From NCBI RefSeq assembly GCF_011758565.1, contig NZ_JAAMOX010000003.1, positions 1 to 64,000 on the forward strand: a stretch of DNA of 64,000 nt, written 5' to 3'. The DNA is from Lysinibacter cavernae (GTDB lineage Bacteria; Actinomycetota; Actinomycetes; Actinomycetales; Microbacteriaceae). Position 1 is the stretch's first letter, and every line of letters begins with the position of its first letter. Below are positions 16,970 to 25,361 of the stretch, in pieces. Under the pieces are notes generated by a model. It made no database searches. It saw only the letters and a list, made by a program, of their open reading frames with translations, and was not told where the DNA came from. Position numbers and translations under genes: made by a program.

Positions 16970-17889
16970 CGTGGCCCTCCCATCGTGCGCAGCTGGCGCA
17001 TGGTGCGGTCAATCCCCGAGTATCGTGTCAGTCTCGGGTCCGTCGCTTCGCGAAGCGCATCGCCAAGCAGGTGGAAGGCAAGCACGGCGATGGTAATGGC
17101 GAGTCCAGGCCAGATGACGGCCAGCGGATGGACGGTAACGTAGGACTGCGTTTCGGCGAGCATCCGCCCCCAGGAGGGGGTTGTTGCTGGCGCCCCAAAC
17201 CCGAGGTAGCTGAGCCCTGCCTCTGCGAGCAGCGCGAGCGCTGCGGTGAGCGAGAGCTGCACAATGAAAACCGGAGCAACACCTGGCAGGATGTGGCGCA
17301 GGAGAATGCCGCCTCTTCCGACTCCACTCGCCCTGGCCGCAAGCACAAAATCGGCCCCTGCGACCTGACGAAGTTCTGGACGGAGGACCCGAGCAATATT
17401 GACCCCGTTGCTGATTCCGACGGCAACGATCACAACGGCGAGCGACCCGCCGAGGCTCGCGGCGAGCATCATAGCGATCAACAGCGTTGGAAAGGCGATG
17501 AGCACGTCAATCAGGATAATCACGGGCTCGCGCACCCAGCGGAGCCCGAATGCGCCCACAACGGCAAGGAACGTTCCGAACGCTGCGGCTAACGCGGTAG
17601 CGGCGACGGAAACAAGCACCGTCACCCGTGCCCCAACCATGATGCGCGAGAATATGTCACGCCCGACACCGTCGGTTCCGAGCACATGAGCCCAGCTCGG
17701 CGAAAGCCAGCGGGCATAGGCGTCGGCCGCGGCCGGGTCGTATGGGGTCCAGAAAAACGATACAAGGGCGGTGAGGGCTATGACAGCGATGACGGCGAGC
17801 GAGGCCGCGCCACGTGCATCGCTCACGAGTCGCCGAAACCAGCCCGGCCGCGGAGTGCTGCCTTGCGCACGCGTGGTGGTGAGGGTCAT
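16966..17889 (-). CDS. ABC transporter permease (DppC-like)
   Basis: 307 residues. A cytoplasmic N-terminus is followed by about six helices. It carries the BPD_transp_1 landmarks LGTDGVGRDIFSRIMVGARVTVLVSV (N-terminal DppC signature) and the EAA loop around VLAARASGVGRGGILLRHILPG. It overlaps the DppB-like stop by 4 bp. It forms the transmembrane channel with the neighbouring permease. Confidence 0.9.
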   Translation of the reverse strand: MTLTTTRAQGSTPRPGWFRRLVSDARGAASLAVIAVIALTALVSFFWTPYDPAAADAYARWLSPSWAHVLGTDGVGRDIFSRIMVGARVTVLVSVAATALAAAFGTFLAVVGAFGLRWVREPVIILIDVLIAFPTLLIAMMLAASLGGSLAVVIVAVGISNGVNIARVLRPELRQVAGADFVLAARASGVGRGGILLRHILPGVAPVFIVQLSLTAALALLAEAGLSYLGFGAPATTPSWGRMLAETQSYVTVHPLAVIWPGLAITIAVLAFHLLGDALREATDPRLTRYSGIDRTMRQLRTMGGPR

Positions 17890-18854
17890 GATCGCCCCGC
17901 TTCCGCTTCAGCCTGCAACTGGCGTGGGTCAATAATACGATGGGCGATATCGATCAGGGTACCAACCACAAGGATGATGGCGGTGATCACCAAGATTTCG
18001 CTCTGCACCTTTGAGAGGTCCCTGTTTCCGACGTCGACAACGAGCATCCGGCCGATTCCGGGAAGGTTGAACAGTTGCTCAACGACGACGGCACCAACAA
18101 CGAGGGCGGCAACCTGCAGCCCAAGAATGGACACGAGCGAAAGCCCAACAACGGGAAGTCCGTGCGTGATGAGGGCCTTTGTCTTGGTAAGGCCACGAGC
18201 TGCTGCCGTGCGAACGTGATCAGCTCCGAGTGCGGAGAGGGTCGCGCTGCGAACAAAGCGAAGCAACACGGCTCCCTCGATCAGCCCAATAGTGAGGGCT
18301 GGAAGCAGGAGCGACCTGAAGGCGCGAGCAGGGTCTGACCAACCGTCAATTGGGAATCCTTGTGACGGCAAGACCCCGAGCCAGCCAGAAAAAATCGCAA
18401 TGAGCATGAGTCCGCCCCACACAACGGGAACGGCAGCGGCGGTAATGGACACAACGGTGATGAGCCTGCCGAGGACCCGACGGTTCCAGATCGCAGCGAG
18501 AATGCCGAGCGGAAAGGCGATAAGCCCGCCAATCAACAGGGACAAACCAGCAAGCGGAAGCGTCACTTGCATCTTCTGCGTGATCTCGGCCGCCACTGGC
18601 GTGCCGGTAACAACCGAGTTTCCAAGGTCAAGTCGAAACAGGCCAGCAACCCAATCCCAGTACTGCACAAGCAGCGGGCGATTCAGCCCGAGCGACTCGC
18701 GAATAGCTTCGACCCTGGCAGGTGAGGCCTGTGACCCCGCGATCACGGCTGCGACGTCGCCTGGCAAGATACGCAGCGTCACGAAGATCACCGCGCTCGC
18801 CACTACCAGTCCAAGCAGCAGATTCAGCAGCCGGACGACTAAAAAACGGGTCAC
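17886..18854 (-). CDS. ABC transporter permease (DppB-like)
   Basis: 322 residues with six predicted helices. The N-terminal RFLVVRLLNLLLGLVVASAVIFVTLRILPGD is diagnostic of DppB/OppB permeases. The EAA loop RTAAARGLTKTKALITHGLP and the final VVVEQLFNLPGIGRMLV complete the family pattern. Its start directly abuts the stop of the binding-protein gene. It is the partner of the DppC-like permease. Confidence 0.9.
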   Translation of the reverse strand: MTRFLVVRLLNLLLGLVVASAVIFVTLRILPGDVAAVIAGSQASPARVEAIRESLGLNRPLLVQYWDWVAGLFRLDLGNSVVTGTPVAAEITQKMQVTLPLAGLSLLIGGLIAFPLGILAAIWNRRVLGRLITVVSITAAAVPVVWGGLMLIAIFSGWLGVLPSQGFPIDGWSDPARAFRSLLLPALTIGLIEGAVLLRFVRSATLSALGADHVRTAAARGLTKTKALITHGLPVVGLSLVSILGLQVAALVVGAVVVEQLFNLPGIGRMLVVDVGNRDLSKVQSEILVITAIILVVGTLIDIAHRIIDPRQLQAEAEAGRS

Positions 18855-20444
18855 TTAGGATACTGTAGCCGCAACCAGGTTCAAGCGAGCGTTCGTGTTG
18901 CTCGTTGGGAACCCAGAGACCTTCGTACTGATCGCCGTTGGCGGGGTGTAGTTGTAGAGCCACTTGGCTGGCGCATCCGCCGCAACAAGCGCGGACGCCT
19001 CGGCAAGCTTGCTGTCGACCTGGTCGTCGCTCGTTGCGCTGAGCGAGTCTTCGTACAGTGCGTCAACCGCTGGATTGTTGTAGTTGAAGTAGTAGTCGGG
19101 GTTGGCGTAGTTGCCAAAATCGCGAGCTTCCGCGTGGTTGACGTAGCTCAGGTCGTAATCTTTGTTGGTGTACACCTGCTCAAGCCAGGTGCTGAACTCG
19201 ACCGACTGCACATTCAGCGTGATGCCAACATCGGCAAGCTGTGAGACAAGCAAGTTGATGGGCGTCATCTCGTAGTGGTTCGGCACGGTGAGCGTGAGCG
19301 TGAGGTTGCTCTGCCCCGCCTCGGCAAGCAGCTGCTTTGCGTGCTCAGGGTCGTACGCGTTGACCTTCGTGAGATCGGTGTAGCCGGGGTCAAGAGAGGG
19401 GATGGGGCTGCCGAGCGGCTTGCCTGCCCCTTCAATGGACTCGATGAGCGCATCAGTGTCGATCGCCTGGCTGATTGCCTGGCGCACGGCAAGGTTGTCG
19501 AGCGGAGCCCTGCCGCTGTTGTAGGCGAGGGTAAAGACCTCGGAGCTGTCGGCGTTGACGACGTCGAAGTCGTCTCGCGTGTCGTACTGGCTGACCAGGT
19601 TGGGGAAGACCGCGGTCTGCACGTCAACGTCGCCGTTAAGCGCTGCATTGAGGGCAGCGTTGCCGTCGGTGATATAGCGGAACACAATCGAATCGAGCTT
19701 GGCAGGGGTACCCCAGTACTCGTTGTAACGCTTGAGCGTGAGGCTGTCGCCCTGCTTCCAGTTGTCGACTACAAACGGGCCAGTTCCGTTGGCAGATGTC
19801 GCAAGATCAACGTCGCTCGCCTCTTCGAGGATGAGCCCGGCGCGTCCGGCAAGGGACCAGAGCAGCTGCGAATTCGGCTGGCCAAGCGTAATTTCTACCG
19901 TTGAATCATCAACGGCCGTGATCGCGGTGACATCGCTGAGCTCAGCATTGCCACGGAAATCTTCGTTTTCTGTGACCTGAGTCAACGACCACACAACATC
20001 GTTCACGCTCAGCGCGTTGCCGCTGTGGAAGACGACGTCGTCGTTGAGGGTAAAGGTGTAGGTGAGTCCGTCGTCGGACTGCGTGTAGTCGCTCGCGATA
20101 ACGGGGACAATGTCACCGGTTGCGTCGAGCCCAACGAGGCCTTGGTAAACGTTATCGATCAGCACCTGATCAAGCGCAACGCCTGCTGTCTTACGAACGT
20201 CGAGATTGGTTGGCTCAAGACTCAGGCCAACCCGCAGCGATCCGCCGTCTGTTGGTGTCCCAGAAGCAGATGATCCTGGCTTCTCTTCGCCGGCACGTGT
20301 CGACTGCCCAACAAGGAACGCAACGCCAAAGACAACGGCGGCAGCAATGATCGCGAGGATGCCGTAGAGCACCTTCCGGTTTGAACGCGACTTCTTCTCG
20401 TAGGCTGGCTTACCCGGGCCCGCAGGGCGATTGTCTTGAGACAT
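18855..20444 (-). CDS. ABC transporter substrate-binding protein (SBP_bac_5), membrane-anchored, first gene of operon
   Basis: 529 residues of the family-5 extracellular binding protein (peptides, nickel, opines). GGSLRVGLSLEPTNLDVRKTAGV is the mature N-terminal motif, and LTYTFTLNDDVVFHSGNALSVNDVVWSL is the family signature. Instead of a lipobox cysteine it has a cytoplasmic KKSRSNRK followed by a single hydrophobic helix (VLYGILAIIAAAVVFGVAFLVG). It therefore appears anchored by an uncleaved N-terminal helix rather than by lipid. AGGAG sits 9 nt before the ATG. The ligand is unknown, most likely a peptide or peptide-like compound. Confidence 0.88.
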   Translation of the reverse strand: MSQDNRPAGPGKPAYEKKSRSNRKVLYGILAIIAAAVVFGVAFLVGQSTRAGEEKPGSSASGTPTDGGSLRVGLSLEPTNLDVRKTAGVALDQVLIDNVYQGLVGLDATGDIVPVIASDYTQSDDGLTYTFTLNDDVVFHSGNALSVNDVVWSLTQVTENEDFRGNAELSDVTAITAVDDSTVEITLGQPNSQLLWSLAGRAGLILEEASDVDLATSANGTGPFVVDNWKQGDSLTLKRYNEYWGTPAKLDSIVFRYITDGNAALNAALNGDVDVQTAVFPNLVSQYDTRDDFDVVNADSSEVFTLAYNSGRAPLDNLAVRQAISQAIDTDALIESIEGAGKPLGSPIPSLDPGYTDLTKVNAYDPEHAKQLLAEAGQSNLTLTLTVPNHYEMTPINLLVSQLADVGITLNVQSVEFSTWLEQVYTNKDYDLSYVNHAEARDFGNYANPDYYFNYNNPAVDALYEDSLSATSDDQVDSKLAEASALVAADAPAKWLYNYTPPTAISTKVSGFPTSNTNARLNLVAATVS

Positions 20445-20663
20445 GCTTCGGTTTCTCCTGAATGGTCAGACGGGTGTGAGCATCAAGTGAGGCACGACCG
20501 TTGTCGGCCTCGACTCGCGTTCATACACGATATCGAGTAGCGCCGACGCTGGCAGACATACTCCTCAACAGAGGGTAAAGCACCCGGTCGGCGCGCGCGA
20601 GCATCATTGCCCAAAGTGACGGTTCCGATACCAAATTGATGCAATTGGCGTCACGGCTCAGCT

Positions 20664-21485
20664 CTACGCCGACGGTTTGGTCAGGGCGGCCTGGTACAGG
20701 TCACGCTTGCTGTGGCCCGTCTGCTCCGCGACCTCACCGGCAGCATCCTTGAGCCTCGCTCCGGAAGCAACCAACGACCGGACCTGAGCAAGCGCCTCGT
20801 CTGCACTCACCGCTCTGGTATTGGCGCCCTCGACGACCACACAGATCTCTCCGCGGACACCATCGGCCGCCCATTCAGCCACCTCAGCGGCGCTCCCCCG
20901 CCGGACTTCTTCAAACATCTTCGTGAGCTCACGACAGACGGCAACTCGACGCTCAGCACCAAAAACGGTGACTACATCGGCAAGAGACGCGGCGAGCCTC
21001 GCGGGAGACTCAAAGAACACCATGGTGCGGCGCTCACCAGACAGCTCGCCGAGCATCCGCAGCCGCTCGCCCTGCTTCCTTGGCAAGAAGCCCTCAAAAC
21101 AGAACCGGTCGGTCGGCAGGCCAGAAACGGCAAGCGCGGTGATAACCGCAGACGGCCCCGGGATGGCTGTCACTCGCACCCCCTGCTCTGCGGCGAGGGA
21201 GACGAGGTGGTAACCGGGATCTGAGACCGTTGGCATCCCTGCGTCGCTCAGGACCACGATGTCGGACTCCGCGGCCTCCGCAACAAGCTCGATGGAACGT
21301 TCTCGTTCGTTATGGTCGTGCAGGCTAATGAGCTTCGGCCGATTCTCGATCCCAAGCGCCCTCAGGAGGTGCGCGGTTGTCCTCGTGTCTTCCGCGGCAA
21401 CCACGGCCGCAGACTCAAGCGTCTCGATGAGTCGACGTGAAGCATCGCCAAGATTTCCGATAGGCGTCGCCGCAAGAATGATCAC
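20664..21485 (-). CDS. rsmI: 16S rRNA (cytidine-1402-2'-O)-methyltransferase
   Basis: 273 residues. IILAATPIGNLGDASRRLIETLESA, VAAEDTRTTAHLLRALGI, ISLHDHNERER and VLSDAGMPTVSDPGYHLV are the RsmI signature blocks of the tetrapyrrole-methylase fold; IPGPSAVITALAVSGLPTDRFCFEGFLPRK follows. The enzyme methylates C1402 of 16S rRNA with SAM. GTG 21485 is chosen because TACGCT lies 6 nt before it; the neighbouring GTG at 21488 is almost equivalent. The divergent arrangement with a Pmt gene matches the conserved actinobacterial order. Confidence 0.92.
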   Translation of the reverse strand: MIILAATPIGNLGDASRRLIETLESAAVVAAEDTRTTAHLLRALGIENRPKLISLHDHNERERSIELVAEAAESDIVVLSDAGMPTVSDPGYHLVSLAAEQGVRVTAIPGPSAVITALAVSGLPTDRFCFEGFLPRKQGERLRMLGELSGERRTMVFFESPARLAASLADVVTVFGAERRVAVCRELTKMFEEVRRGSAAEVAEWAADGVRGEICVVVEGANTRAVSADEALAQVRSLVASGARLKDAAGEVAEQTGHSKRDLYQAALTKPSA

Positions 21486-21491
21486 CACCTC

Positions 21492-21497
21492 AGCGTA
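21492..21497 (-). promoter_or_regulatory. -10 box of leaderless rsmI
   Basis: TACGCT on the minus strand, 6 nt before the GTG at 21485. Confidence 0.45.
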
Positions 21498-21588
21498 CCC
21501 GCATCCGGGGGCAAACCAGCCCGCGAGAACCCAACGAGAATGCCAAGAAAAGACCGGAATGCCAAAACTATGGGGGTGTCTCGGACGC

Positions 21589-21594
21589 TAGCAT
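21589..21594 (+). promoter_or_regulatory. -10 box of leaderless pmt
   Basis: TAGCAT, 6 nt before the GTG at 21601 and directly touching the alternative GTG at 21595. The spacing argues for 21601. Confidence 0.45.
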
Positions 21595-21600
21595 GTGAAG

Positions 21601-23358
21601 GTGAGCCCGACGACCGCACCCACCCCAGTGACCCCGCCATCACCCGCGCAGAATGCCAAGGTGACGCCGAAGGAAGCGAGCGCACCCTGGTTGGGCGCAC
21701 GCGTCGCTGCCCAACTCCTCACCTGGTGGCAGATTGGTGCCTGGCGATCAGACCCGAGGGCCGTCCGTCAGGGCCGCTGGATCGCAATCGGTGGGGTGAC
21801 GCTGCTCGCGCTCATCCTGAGAACGTGGAACCTCGGCCACCCCAATGTGCTTGTCTTTGACGAGATCTACTACGTTCGCGACGCCTACAGCCAACTCCTT
21901 CACGGCGCCCCAACCCGCTGGCCAGAAGACCTCGGAAAACTCTTTGGCCCCAACGAGATCGGCCGCTCGCTGAACGAAGCCTCCTATGTGGTCCACCCTC
22001 CGCTCGGCAAGTGGCTGATTAGCCTTGGGATGCTCGTCTTCGGCGCAGACAACGGTTGGGGATGGCGCATCAGCACTGCCCTCGCCGGCACGCTCGCTGT
22101 CTTTATTGTCACGCTCCTTGGCCGCCGACTCTTCCGATCAACCGCAATTGGTGTTCTTGCCGGCTTTTTCATGGCGATTGACGGCCTCGCGATTGTGCTG
22201 TCACGGGTCAGCCTGCTCGACAACTTCCTGATGCTTCTTGGACTCATTGGCGCCTGGTTCATAGCGATTGACCGCGACCGGATGAATGCCGCCTGGAACG
22301 CGTGGCTCGCCGAGCATCCGGTTCCGGCATTCACGCAGCCCCCAACCGCCGACGAACTCGTAGCAAACCCAACGCTCAAAGACCGCTACCTCGCGGAGCG
22401 CGCTCGGATTGCGAGTCGAGGCGACTGGGGTCCCGTGTTCTGGAGGAGGCCCTGGCTCGTATCTGCGGGGGTCGTGTTTGGACTTGCGGCGGGTGTGAAA
22501 TGGTCGGGGCTCTACTTTCTTGCGTTCTTCGGCATCTACGTGGTGGTCTGTGACCTTGTCGCGAGACGACGTGCCAAGCTTGATGCGTGGTTCACCGCGG
22601 GAATCGTGAAGCAGGGCATCACCTCGTTTGCGCTGTTGGTCCCCGTCGCCCTTGTCGCATATCTGGCGACATGGACCTCATGGCTCCTCACGCCTACCGC
22701 CTGGAATCGGGGCTGGGCATCAGAGCCAGGGCACGAGGCAACAGGGGTTTGGAGCATCGTTCCCAACTGGGCGAGAAGCCTCTGGCACTACCACGAGAGC
22801 ATGTACGGCTGGCACTCAACGCTGCAGCAGGAACACCCGTACCAGGCCCATCCACTCGGCTGGCCCCTCGCGTTGCGACCAACCAGCATGTACTTCGAAT
22901 ACGTCGAGCCCGGCAAAAGCGGATGCGTCGGATCGCCCTGCAGCGAGGCCATCACCTCGCTACCAAACCCACTCATCTGGTGGGGAGGGCTCATCGCGAT
23001 CGGCTACCTCATCTACCGCATCATTCGATTCCGAGATGGGGCCGCGTTCTTCATCACGATGGGGGCAGCCAGTGGTTACCTGCCCTGGGTGCTCACGTTT
23101 AGCCGTTCAGCTGTGTTCCAGTTCTACACAATCTCCTACGCCCCGTTTGTGTATCTTGCACTTGCCTACGCCCTCGCCCGGTTGTGGGGAATCGGAGACA
23201 CACAACCCTCACACGCAGTCTCTGCCAGGCGATGGTGGGTTGCCCTCGTACTTGTACTCATTGTGGCCACAAGCGTGTTCTTCTACCCGCTCTGGACGGG
23301 CACCCGCACAAGCTTCTCGTTCTGGCAGCTACACGTTTGGCTGCCGGGCTGGCGCTAA
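21601..23358 (+). CDS. pmt: dolichyl-phosphate-mannose--protein O-mannosyltransferase (GT39)
   Basis: 585 residues, polytopic. The N-terminal catalytic loop has VFDEIYYVRDAYS (acidic DE used by GT-C enzymes), then FVVHPP-like YVVHPPLGKWLI and many helices; the C-terminal PMT_4TMC region follows (FITMGAASGYLPWVLTFSRSAVFQFYTISYAPF). It transfers mannose from polyprenyl-phosphate-mannose to Ser/Thr of exported proteins in the outer leaflet of the membrane. The two wall-anchored T/S-rich proteins in this window are plausible substrates (inference). In Mycobacterium the homologue is Rv1002c, also next to an RsmI homologue. Confidence 0.9.
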   Translation: MSPTTAPTPVTPPSPAQNAKVTPKEASAPWLGARVAAQLLTWWQIGAWRSDPRAVRQGRWIAIGGVTLLALILRTWNLGHPNVLVFDEIYYVRDAYSQLLHGAPTRWPEDLGKLFGPNEIGRSLNEASYVVHPPLGKWLISLGMLVFGADNGWGWRISTALAGTLAVFIVTLLGRRLFRSTAIGVLAGFFMAIDGLAIVLSRVSLLDNFLMLLGLIGAWFIAIDRDRMNAAWNAWLAEHPVPAFTQPPTADELVANPTLKDRYLAERARIASRGDWGPVFWRRPWLVSAGVVFGLAAGVKWSGLYFLAFFGIYVVVCDLVARRRAKLDAWFTAGIVKQGITSFALLVPVALVAYLATWTSWLLTPTAWNRGWASEPGHEATGVWSIVPNWARSLWHYHESMYGWHSTLQQEHPYQAHPLGWPLALRPTSMYFEYVEPGKSGCVGSPCSEAITSLPNPLIWWGGLIAIGYLIYRIIRFRDGAAFFITMGAASGYLPWVLTFSRSAVFQFYTISYAPFVYLALAYALARLWGIGDTQPSHAVSARRWWVALVLVLIVATSVFFYPLWTGTRTSFSFWQLHVWLPGWR

Positions 23359-23379
23359 CAGCAGACCGGCGACTCGTTT

Positions 23380-24438
23380 CTATCCTTCAGATTGAATGGC
23401 GATTGAGCCCTCGTTGCCGGTTCCACCACCGACAACTTGGGCGGCAGTGAATCGTTTCTCTTCGGAGTCAAGCGGCGTAAGCTGAGCGGTCATATTTGCT
23501 CCGGTATCAGTGTTCCAAGCGAGGATCGATCCCTCTGCGTCCAGTGCAAGCACAATAGGACTCGAACCAAATGGAGTTTCAGCGTTGATACTGACGATCG
23601 TCTTTGCCTGAACAAACGCGGGGATTGTCAACGCTGCGCGTGACGGTCCCCATCCGAGCACTCGACCGTCTGACGTAATCGCAACTGTATTATGCCGTAC
23701 CGCGGCGACCCCCACTATTTCGCCGGCTGACGGCAGGATTTCACTCCGATAGGCATTCCACCGCACGATTTGATTGCTTGTGGTGACGGCAATGTCATAG
23801 AAGATGCCGGTATCGATAAGCTTTACTTTCCCTTGATACGTCTCAGAGAGGTTGACTGCGGGTTTTCGCACTGAGCTCGCATTTGACGGATCTACTTCGT
23901 ACTCACCCCAGCTATAGACCCGGCCGGTCGATGTGAGCGCCAACGATTTATTGTACCCAGCTGCAATTTGGCGCACCGTAAGGGGTGCCAGTGCAGCTGG
24001 AACCGTTGCTTGGGCCACAGCATTGCTTCCCCATGCGACAACCTTGCCCGCGCTCGTGAGCGCCAAGGCATGCCAGGCACCGGCTGCAACAGACTGGATA
24101 CTCTGCCCGCTCAACGACGATGGTACGTTCAGCTGACCATAAAGGTTGTCGCTTGCCCAGGGATAAATGACGTTATTCGAATCGACCGCAAGCGCAATTG
24201 TTGACCCGCCCGCAATGAGTTTGATCGTCTTTCCGCGCATCTGAGGAGGGATGGCAAGCGCACGAACATACAACGCTGCGCTCACTTGCTGGAGCCCCAC
24301 CCCGTAATTGGACGCAGAAATGTGGGCCTGCGAGGTATATGCCGCGGATGAGTCGTCAATTCGAGGTGTAATCCCCACGATGACCGATGCAATGAGGCTG
24401 GCACCTAGTGCGGCGCCAAGCGACTTCTTTTTATCCAC
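23380..24438 (-). CDS. exported RCC1-repeat (beta-propeller) protein
   Basis: 352 residues. The N-terminus MDKKKSLGAALGASLIASVIVG plus a SSAAYTSQ segment is a signal-peptide-like leader. The rest is about six RCC1-type units such as VAAGAWHALALTSAGKVVAWG and IAAGYNKSLALTSTGRVYSWG. This is a seven-bladed-propeller fold, usually a binding module. It starts at GTG 24438 with GAGG 8 nt upstream. It is convergent with pmt and diverges across an AT-rich gap from another exported protein with a similar SAAY segment. Function unknown. Confidence 0.8.
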   Translation of the reverse strand: MDKKKSLGAALGASLIASVIVGITPRIDDSSAAYTSQAHISASNYGVGLQQVSAALYVRALAIPPQMRGKTIKLIAGGSTIALAVDSNNVIYPWASDNLYGQLNVPSSLSGQSIQSVAAGAWHALALTSAGKVVAWGSNAVAQATVPAALAPLTVRQIAAGYNKSLALTSTGRVYSWGEYEVDPSNASSVRKPAVNLSETYQGKVKLIDTGIFYDIAVTTSNQIVRWNAYRSEILPSAGEIVGVAAVRHNTVAITSDGRVLGWGPSRAALTIPAFVQAKTIVSINAETPFGSSPIVLALDAEGSILAWNTDTGANMTAQLTPLDSEEKRFTAAQVVGGGTGNEGSIAIQSEG

Positions 24439-24674
24439 AATTCATACCTCACGACAATATTAGTGGCGCGGCAACAGTTAGTCTTTATAATCACGCCATG
24501 GAAATTAGTTCATCCACCATATAACACTAATGCAAATAATATCTTGACAAATTAATATTTTTTATTGTGTAACGGATTACCGACCCGACTGCACCTAAGA
24601 GGCATCTGATACGCGCACGTATGCCCTGTGAGCTGAACGCGCTTTCCCACCCCCAGACTGAAGGGACCCCGCCA
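24439..24674. other. AT-rich divergent intergenic region
   Basis: Strikingly AT-rich compared with the rest of the window, especially 24470-24590. It holds a consensus TTGACA (24544-24549) followed 18 nt later by TGTAAC (24568-24573), a fair plus-strand promoter for the gene at 24675. No gene is seen. The composition may mark acquired DNA or a strongly melted promoter region. Confidence 0.55.
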
Positions 24675-25331
24675 GTGAAAAGTTCTCACCGTCAGCCATC
24701 GCGTCGGCTCGAACGATCATCCAGCAAACGGCAACGTCTCGCTTTTGCCATTGGAGCGCTCGCTCTCGGCAGCCCTATTCTGGTCTCGGCGCTCAGCTTC
24801 CAGGCCACTTCGGCCGCCTATGTTGACAACGGACGCACGACGCTCGGCAGCTCTGGGAGCGTCGGGGCGAACACCTTCCAAGTGCAAATACGCGACGCCG
24901 CTGGTTCGTGGGTAACCGCGGCAGACCCGTCGAAACCACAGATCATACCCGCAAGCATCAACTCAATCGGGACGTTTAACGACACTCCATCGGCAACATC
25001 GATCGTGAGCTTTCGCATCGCACCTCAGTCACCAAGCGGCAACGTTATTCCAACACTTGTCGCCTCAGCCGCATGCGCGGCCGATTGCCAAAGCGTATTT
25101 CCGTATCTTCGATTTTCACTCTTCTACGACAACGCTCCCGCAACCCTGTCACGACTCACGCTCGAAGAATTCAACTCTAAGCCGCTCCGACTCATCTCCG
25201 GGCTCAACGCCGGCGTCGAACACAGCCTCACGATTGGTGTTGAGCTCTTGCCAAGCACGCCGTTCCGGCATAATGCAAAATCAGTGAATTTTGGCATCCA
25301 GCTTGACGCCGCTTCGGTACCGATACCCTAG
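24675..25331 (+). CDS. exported protein with SipW/TasA-like leader
   Basis: 218 residues from GTG 24675, chosen because AAGGGA lies 8 nt upstream; an ATG at 24621 in the same frame would add 18 residues that look non-coding. The basic N-region RRLERSSSKRQR, the helix LAFAIGALALGSPILVSALSF and QATSAAYVDNGRTTLGSSGSV resemble SipW-dependent (TasA/camelysin) leaders, where AYxD follows the hydrophobic core. The rest is a beta-rich domain of about 170 residues with one CAADC cysteine pair. I do not recognise the mature domain. It could be a fibre or matrix subunit (inference). Confidence 0.65.
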   Translation: MKSSHRQPSRRLERSSSKRQRLAFAIGALALGSPILVSALSFQATSAAYVDNGRTTLGSSGSVGANTFQVQIRDAAGSWVTAADPSKPQIIPASINSIGTFNDTPSATSIVSFRIAPQSPSGNVIPTLVASAACAADCQSVFPYLRFSLFYDNAPATLSRLTLEEFNSKPLRLISGLNAGVEHSLTIGVELLPSTPFRHNAKSVNFGIQLDAASVPIP

Positions 25332-25361
25332 CCAGGAGCTTCCCAACAACAACGTTTGGTG

